From Clostridiales bacterium UBA6363 (lineage in GTDB: Bacteria; Bacillota; Clostridia; UBA1381): 10,778 nt of DNA. The notes under the pieces were generated by a model. The model ran no database searches, was not told where the DNA came from, and was given only the letters and a program-made list of their open reading frames with translations. Position 1 is the first letter of the stretch; each line of letters opens with the position of its first letter. This document shows, in pieces, positions 6,801-10,778 of this stretch. The position numbers and the translations under genes are program-made. The DNA lies in NCBI GenBank assembly GCA_002438865.1, contig DJRJ01000040.1, forward strand, positions 3,367-14,144, read 5' to 3'.

Positions 6801-8732
6801 ATGAAAATAGAGCATAATTCAAGAACAAATTTTTACCGCAGTCCTTTCGGGGCGGTTGTATGTGGTACGGAAATAACTTTACGGCTTGCAGTTTCGGACG
6901 GCGGTATACCGTCTGCGGTACGTCTGATTTACCAAATTGACGGCGAGGACGAAACAGCGGTTGATATGCCGTATGAATTGACCGTGAACGGCAGTTCCGT
7001 ATATTCCGCAAAAATAAAAGCACCCGAAACGCCGGGGCTTATATGGTATTGGTTTGAGTTGGTTCAAAATTATGACAACACACTGTATTACGGAAACAAT
7101 TACAGCGCACTCGGCGGTGTGGGTACGGTATACAAAGAAAAACCCGATAATGCGTATCAGATAACCGTATACAAAGACAGCTACAAAACACCCGACTGGT
7201 TTAAAAAATCCGTTGCGTATCAGATTTTCCCCGACCGTTTCTTTAACGGAAACGAGGACGGTACATTTTTGGGTAGCCGCAGTGATATAATAAAGCGCAA
7301 TTGGGGAGAACAGCCGTTCTACAAGGCAGAACAATTCGGCGGTGAGTACAAGGCAAATGATTTTTTCGGCGGAAACCTTAAGGGAATAACAAAAAAACTT
7401 CCGTATCTTGAAGAACTGGGCATTTCGGTAATATACTTAAACCCGATATTTTGTGCATATTCAAACCATAAGTACGATACGGGAAATTATGAAGAGATTG
7501 ACCCTATGTTCGGCAGTGAGGAGGATTTTAAAGAGCTTTGCAAAACTGCCGAAAAGCACGGAATACGCATAATTCTTGACGGCGTGTTCAATCATACCGG
7601 CTCGGACAGCAAATATTTCAACAAAGACGGCAATTATGAGTCTGTAGGAGCATATCAGTCACAGCAATCGCCCTATTACAGCTGGTATCGTTTCAGTGAA
7701 TGGCCGGATAACTACGAGTCATGGTGGGGAATGAAAACTTTGCCCCAGGTGGAGGAAAACAGCCCCGAGCTGAGAAAATATCTTTTAAGCGGTGACAATT
7801 CGATAATAAAGAAATGGCTTAAAAACGGCGCTTCGGGGTGGCGGCTTGACGTTGCTGACGAATTGCCGGACTTTTTCATAGAAGAATTAAGGGAAAACGC
7901 GAAATCGGCAAAGTCCGACTCCGTTATAATCGGCGAGGTCTGGGAGGATGCGTCAAACAAGGTGGCATACGGCGAACGCCGAAAGTATTTTATGGGCGAT
8001 GAGCTTGACTCCGTTATGAATTACCCCATGCGCAATGCGCTTATAGACGCAGTTCTCGGCAAAATTGATGCGGAGGAGCTGGACGGCAGACTTATGAGCC
8101 TTAAGGAAAATTATCCGCCGTGTGCGTACTATTCGCTTCTCAATATGGTTTCGAGCCATGATGTTGAGCGCATTATGACTCTTATGAGCGGTGCTCCGTC
8201 ACGGTACGAGGTTGACCGTGAATTTCAGGCGAAATATGTGATTGACGAGAACGCATACAATACCGCACGTTCACGTGCGGCGGTACTTTTGGCATTGCAA
8301 ATGACACTGCCGGGCGTTCCGTGCATATTCTACGGTGATGAAATCGGTATGACGGGATACGGTGACCCATTCTGCCGCAGTACCTTCCCGTGGGATAATA
8401 TGAGCAAGTATGACAACACAGGGACAGTTCTTGAAAATTACAAAACACTTATTTCTTTGAGAAACAGTAACAGTGCCCTTTCGACAGGCGGCTTTGAAAC
8501 GATTTACAAGGTAGGAAACGTGTATGCGTATCTGCGCTTTGACAATGCGGAAAAGCTTGTTGTTGCCGTTAATATGGGTCAAAACTTTGAAAGAGTGCGC
8601 CTTGACGAGGCGCGGTTTGGAATTTATGAAATGAAAAGCGTGTTCGGCGGTGAGGAAACGGAGATTTCACAGGACGGAATTTTCTATATCGATTTGCCGT
8701 CAATGAGCGCAAAAATTTATAAGGCAGAGTAA
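6801..8732 (+). CDS. Cytoplasmic GH13 alpha-glucan hydrolase (cyclomaltodextrinase/neopullulanase-like)
   Basis: A 643-residue alpha-amylase-superfamily enzyme that cleaves alpha-glucosidic bonds in maltodextrins, cyclodextrins or pullulan-type oligomers. An N-terminal beta-sandwich-like region (about 1-125) resembles the modules that precede GH13 barrels in neopullulanases. The barrel starts near KKSVAYQIFPDRFF. The four conserved regions are intact: DGVFNH (260-265), GWRLDVADE with nucleophile Asp350, IIGEVWED with acid/base Glu379, and SSHD with His453-Asp454. LPQVEENSPE resembles the fifth conserved region of cyclomaltodextrinase-type enzymes. No signal peptide or membrane segment is seen, so it should act inside the cell on imported dextrins or glycogen. 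ATG 6801 has AAGGGG 5 bp upstream. Its mRNA would have to pass the terminator just upstream. It runs convergently into the AraC-type gene with a 21-bp gap. The subfamily and exact substrate are uncertain. Confidence 0.88.
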   Translation: MKIEHNSRTNFYRSPFGAVVCGTEITLRLAVSDGGIPSAVRLIYQIDGEDETAVDMPYELTVNGSSVYSAKIKAPETPGLIWYWFELVQNYDNTLYYGNNYSALGGVGTVYKEKPDNAYQITVYKDSYKTPDWFKKSVAYQIFPDRFFNGNEDGTFLGSRSDIIKRNWGEQPFYKAEQFGGEYKANDFFGGNLKGITKKLPYLEELGISVIYLNPIFCAYSNHKYDTGNYEEIDPMFGSEEDFKELCKTAEKHGIRIILDGVFNHTGSDSKYFNKDGNYESVGAYQSQQSPYYSWYRFSEWPDNYESWWGMKTLPQVEENSPELRKYLLSGDNSIIKKWLKNGASGWRLDVADELPDFFIEELRENAKSAKSDSVIIGEVWEDASNKVAYGERRKYFMGDELDSVMNYPMRNALIDAVLGKIDAEELDGRLMSLKENYPPCAYYSLLNMVSSHDVERIMTLMSGAPSRYEVDREFQAKYVIDENAYNTARSRAAVLLALQMTLPGVPCIFYGDEIGMTGYGDPFCRSTFPWDNMSKYDNTGTVLENYKTLISLRNSNSALSTGGFETIYKVGNVYAYLRFDNAEKLVVAVNMGQNFERVRLDEARFGIYEMKSVFGGEETEISQDGIFYIDLPSMSAKIYKAE

Positions 8733-8767
8733 AAAAACTGCGGCAAAATGAGTTCATTTTGCCGCAG
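8731..8767 (-). terminator. Terminator of the AraC-type gene, overlapping its stop codon
   Basis: A perfect 14-bp stem, CTGCGGCAAAATGA (8738-8751) with TCATTTTGCCGCAG (8754-8767), is preceded on the + strand by seven A (8731-8737), which become seven T after the stem on the - strand. The - strand stem includes the last codons and stop of the AraC-type gene. The T-run overlaps the stop codon of the convergent GH13 gene. There is no matching T-run on the + side, so it may stop + strand transcripts only weakly. Confidence 0.85.
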
Positions 8768-9617
8768 CATCTTTATATTGCTGTCTTGCAGCATTGGCGC
8801 TTTTGAATATCATATTCCGATATTCTGACGGCGTCATTGAGGTTTCCTTTTTAAAAAACGAAGAAAAGTAATGATTATTGTCAAACCCTACATTTTTTGC
8901 AATTTCATTTATTGAAAAGCGTGTGTCACGCAGCAGATGTTTTGCTGTCTGGACACGCTTTTTTAATATGTACTGATACGGAGTTACTCCGAAACTTTTT
9001 TTAAAAACATTTATTGCATACTGCTTTGTGCAAAAGCATTGCTCAACTATATCGTCAAGATTAATATTGAGCGACGGACTGTCGTCAATTTCAAAGCGTA
9101 TTCTGTTCGCAATATCGGACATAAGCAAATCGGAGCGCTTTTGTGCCTCGGAGGTTTTTTGCACTATCTCCAGAAAAATCTCGGCGCAGATATTAAACAG
9201 CTCCGTTTTCGGAATATCTTTCTGTATGGAAATATCATATATACGGCAAAAATCGCCTATAAGCTCCGATGTGTGCAGAATTTCAAGCTCGCCGAATTTA
9301 TACGCCGTTAATATGTTGGGTATCAGCGGTCCGTCGCATACAAACCATACCTTTTCCGAGGGATCCTCGTCCGTTGCATATATGTAGTGCTGTTCGCCTT
9401 TCGGAAGAATTGCAATATCATGGCGGTGCGCCTCATGGATTTCGCCGTTTATTTTAAAATATGTAGTTCCGCTTATTATAAACTCAAAAGCATAATACGG
9501 CGCACAGACACGATTTACAAAATATTCGCTGTCACAATGCGAAAAGCCCGTATCTACCAGAGTGAACGGATATATTAAATCGTTTACAAACGGATTGCCG
9601 AATTCGTAAGTTGCCAT
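8754..9617 (-). CDS. AraC-family transcriptional regulator
   Basis: A 287-residue DNA-binding regulator with a sugar-sensing type layout. The N-terminal half (about 20-110) looks like a cupin AraC ligand-binding domain: YYAFEFIISGTTYFKINGE, then HDIAILPKGEQHYIY. The C-terminal third carries the paired helix-turn-helix motifs, first NLDDIVEQCFCTKQYAINVFKKSFG followed by TPYQYILKKRVQTAKHLL, then SINEIAKNVGFDNNHYFSSFFKKE with MTPSEYR, the standard AraC/XylS signature. ATG 9617 is chosen because GAGGTGA (9629-9623) lies 5 bp upstream; a GTG at 9626 overlaps that site and is rejected. It is divergent from a sugar-binding lipoprotein gene, so it most likely activates that transporter locus in response to a carbohydrate. 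The inducer cannot be told from sequence. The promoter and terminator are both well defined. Confidence 0.92.
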   Translation of the reverse strand: MATYEFGNPFVNDLIYPFTLVDTGFSHCDSEYFVNRVCAPYYAFEFIISGTTYFKINGEIHEAHRHDIAILPKGEQHYIYATDEDPSEKVWFVCDGPLIPNILTAYKFGELEILHTSELIGDFCRIYDISIQKDIPKTELFNICAEIFLEIVQKTSEAQKRSDLLMSDIANRIRFEIDDSPSLNINLDDIVEQCFCTKQYAINVFKKSFGVTPYQYILKKRVQTAKHLLRDTRFSINEIAKNVGFDNNHYFSSFFKKETSMTPSEYRNMIFKSANAARQQYKDAAAK

Positions 9618-9639
9618 GAAAATCACCTCGCTTATCGTA

Positions 9640-9669
9640 ATTATAATATATAAATCGCTGTATTGTCAA
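9640..9669 (-). promoter_or_regulatory. Consensus promoter of the AraC-type gene
   Basis: Read on the - strand, TTGACA (9669-9664) and TATAAT (9645-9640) are both perfect consensus hexamers with an 18-bp spacer. The start site would be near 9633, leaving only a few bases before the GAGGTGA ribosome binding site at 9629-9623. The leader is therefore very short and the regulator is probably expressed constitutively or by simple autoregulation. Confidence 0.8.
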
Positions 9670-9698
9670 TCGGCAAATGCTTCCAATTTGAATATATG

Positions 9699-9730
9699 TT
9701 AATTTTTTATACTTTAGAGATTAACTTTTT
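9699..9730 (+). promoter_or_regulatory. Direct repeat, candidate AraC-type operator
   Basis: TTAATTTTTT (9699-9708) and TTAACTTTTT (9721-9730) match at 9 of 10 positions, with starts 22 bp apart, about two helical turns. The second copy ends 3 bp before the predicted -35 (9734) of the sugar-binding gene. Two tandem half-sites with the promoter-proximal one against the -35 is the usual arrangement for AraC-family activators. The repeats are AT-rich, so chance similarity cannot be excluded. Confidence 0.4.
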
Positions 9731-9733
9731 TGA

Positions 9734-9762
9734 TTTACTTAATACGTATATGATGATATAAT
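9734..9762 (+). promoter_or_regulatory. Promoter of the sugar-binding lipoprotein gene (extended -10)
   Basis: A perfect TATAAT (9757-9762) preceded by TGA (9754-9756) makes an extended -10. A weak -35, TTTACT (9734-9739), lies 17 bp upstream. Transcription would start near 9769, giving a long leader of about 170 nt. A poor -35 beside a possible operator fits an activator-dependent promoter. Confidence 0.65.
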
Positions 9763-9769
9763 GAACAAA

Positions 9770-9940
9770 AAGGATATTTGTATTAATGAAATGATGTGCA
9801 AATATTACAAAGGAAAAGAAGGAGGCAACAAAAGTACACAAAAATAAAATTAAACCGAGGGCATTTATGCGAAAATGCGCTCACAATCAAGCACGGTAAT
9901 TGTTAAAATTAAAAATAAAATTTCTTAAGGAGGAAGAGAA
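9770..9940 (+). promoter_or_regulatory. Long 5' leader of the sugar-binding gene
   Basis: About 170 nt of A-rich leader. It contains an unused-looking ribosome-binding-site match, GAAGGAGG (9818-9825), with no start codon at a useful distance. An 18-codon open frame (ATG 9791 to TAA 9845-9847) has no SD before its start. There is a hairpin with GCATTT (9861-9866) pairing AAATGC (9873-9878), extended by GAG/CTC across a mismatch. The true ribosome binding site, AAGGAGG (9927-9933), stands 7 bp before the start codon. I do not recognise a known riboswitch class, and there is no T-run terminator in the leader. Confidence 0.35.
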
Positions 9941-10778
9941 ATGAAAAAAACAATTAAACTTACGGCACTTGCGCTTTGCGCAGCAATGGGAATGGGAATG
10001 TTAGCCGGCTGCGGAAAGCAGGAGGCAAGCGGAGATGTAACCAAGGTTACATACTGGAACGGCGACGCACATGCAGAAGCCGTAGTACGTGAGCTGATTG
10101 ACAACTACAATCAGAACCAGGGCAAGAAGGACGGTATCGAAATCGAATACACGCTCCAGGGCGGCGACAGCCTTACGCAAACTCTTGAACTGGCACTGCA
10201 GAGCGGAACGGCACCCGACATATTCGGCGGCGGAAGCATCACAGCGCTTGCAGACAAAGGCTACATAATGGCGTATGACGATATTTACGGCAGTGACATT
10301 GACGATTTGAAAAAGAAGTATGACGGCAAATTAAAGAACACACAGGACTTGTATAACGGAAAGCTTTACTGCGTACCCGTAACAGTCGGAAATGTACAGG
10401 GACTTTTGTACAACAAGGATATGTTCAAGGCTGCAGGCATAGTTGATGAAAAGGGCGAAGCAAAACCGCCGAGAACGCTTGCCGAAATGCGTGAGGACGC
10501 AAAGAAACTTACAAATGCAGATAAGAAAGAATACGGAATAATATACCCGAAGAAGTGGGACGGCTGGTTCAATTCAGACATTTTGGCTCCGGCATCGGTA
10601 TACAGCGGCGGCAGACAGGCATACAATCCCGCAGAAGATGACTATGATTATTCATTCTTAAAGGATTATGCACAGGTTGTTCTTGATATGAGAGATGACG
10701 GAAGTGTATATCCCGGCGGTGACAGTATAGATAACGATACCGCAAGAGCATTGTTTGCAGAGGGCGGCATCGGTATGA
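9941..10778 (+). CDS. Sugar ABC transporter substrate-binding lipoprotein (3' partial)
   Basis: The first 279 residues of a family 1 extracellular solute-binding protein; the frame is still open at the window end and such proteins usually have about 420-460 residues. It should be anchored outside the membrane and deliver a sugar or oligosaccharide to an ABC permease. The N-terminus is a lipoprotein signal: MKK, a hydrophobic stretch, then LAGC with the lipidated Cys24, followed by a polar linker. Family features are VTYWNGDAHAEAVVRELIDNYNQ, a QSGTAPDIF segment (the common T-x-P-D-(I/V) motif), YGKL-like NGKLYCVPV, and YNKDMFKAAGI. Translation starts at ATG 9941 with AAGGAGG 7 bp upstream. It is divergent from the AraC-type gene, its probable regulator. 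Permease genes are expected downstream but lie outside the window. The substrate is unknown; maltodextrin-like sugars are suggested only by context. Confidence 0.9.
   Translation, partial: MKKTIKLTALALCAAMGMGMLAGCGKQEASGDVTKVTYWNGDAHAEAVVRELIDNYNQNQGKKDGIEIEYTLQGGDSLTQTLELALQSGTAPDIFGGGSITALADKGYIMAYDDIYGSDIDDLKKKYDGKLKNTQDLYNGKLYCVPVTVGNVQGLLYNKDMFKAAGIVDEKGEAKPPRTLAEMREDAKKLTNADKKEYGIIYPKKWDGWFNSDILAPASVYSGGRQAYNPAEDDYDYSFLKDYAQVVLDMRDDGSVYPGGDSIDNDTARALFAEGGIGM

Noticed and set aside
8271..8582. - strand open frame inside the GH13 gene (103 codons)
   Set aside because: It overlaps conserved barrel sequence, including the YGDEIGMTGYG region, and has no start signals; a shadow frame.
9791..9847. 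18-codon open frame in the leader of the sugar-binding gene, as a gene
   Set aside because: No SD before its ATG and no recognisable product; kept only as part of the leader description.

Overview
The window is about 10.8 kb of a moderately AT-rich bacterial chromosome. It carries glycogen-synthesis and glycogen/maltodextrin-breakdown genes, followed by a sugar-uptake locus. The paired glgC-glgD genes, strong AAGGAGG ribosome binding sites, a lipoprotein-type sugar-binding protein and the codon usage (frequent ATA, CCG, GGC) all point to a Gram-positive Clostridia member, probably a gut or rumen Oscillospiraceae/Eubacteriales relative. This assignment is inferred from gene content; no rRNA or other marker is present.

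Layout on the + strand: (1) glgC (5' end cut off by the window) and glgD form a gene pair closed by a hairpin terminator at about 2174-2204. (2) A new promoter (TTGACA-17-TACTAT, 2280-2308) leads into glgA and glgP, which are only 2 bp apart. GlgA has a normal catalytic core of about 478 residues plus an unusual 76-residue Lys/Ala/Pro/Thr-rich tail. (3) A 282-bp gap (6519-6800) holds a long structured palindrome flanked by 14-bp direct repeats. It also holds a nested terminator hairpin lying only 27 bp before the next start codon. (4) A cytoplasmic GH13 alpha-glucan hydrolase (cyclomaltodextrinase/neopullulanase-like) follows. (5) Convergent to it on the - strand is an AraC-family regulator whose terminator hairpin overlaps its own stop codon. 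(6) Divergent from the regulator, across a 323-bp control region with two recognisable promoters, is the start of an extracellular sugar-binding lipoprotein gene that runs off the right edge.

How the genes fit together: GlgC (with the catalytically degenerate partner GlgD) makes ADP-glucose, and GlgA extends glycogen. GlgP releases glucose-1-phosphate, and the GH13 enzyme can act on branched or cyclic dextrins. The AraC-like protein probably controls the divergent sugar ABC transporter, whose binding protein starts at 9941. Its possible operator is a 22-bp-period direct repeat just upstream of the transporter's -35. No branching or debranching enzyme gene (glgB, glgX) is visible here.

I see no wholly new system. 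The most unusual points are the histone-H1-like GlgA tail, the terminator placed as a leader of the GH13 gene, the palindromic element at 6529-6660, and the long leader of the binding-protein gene.
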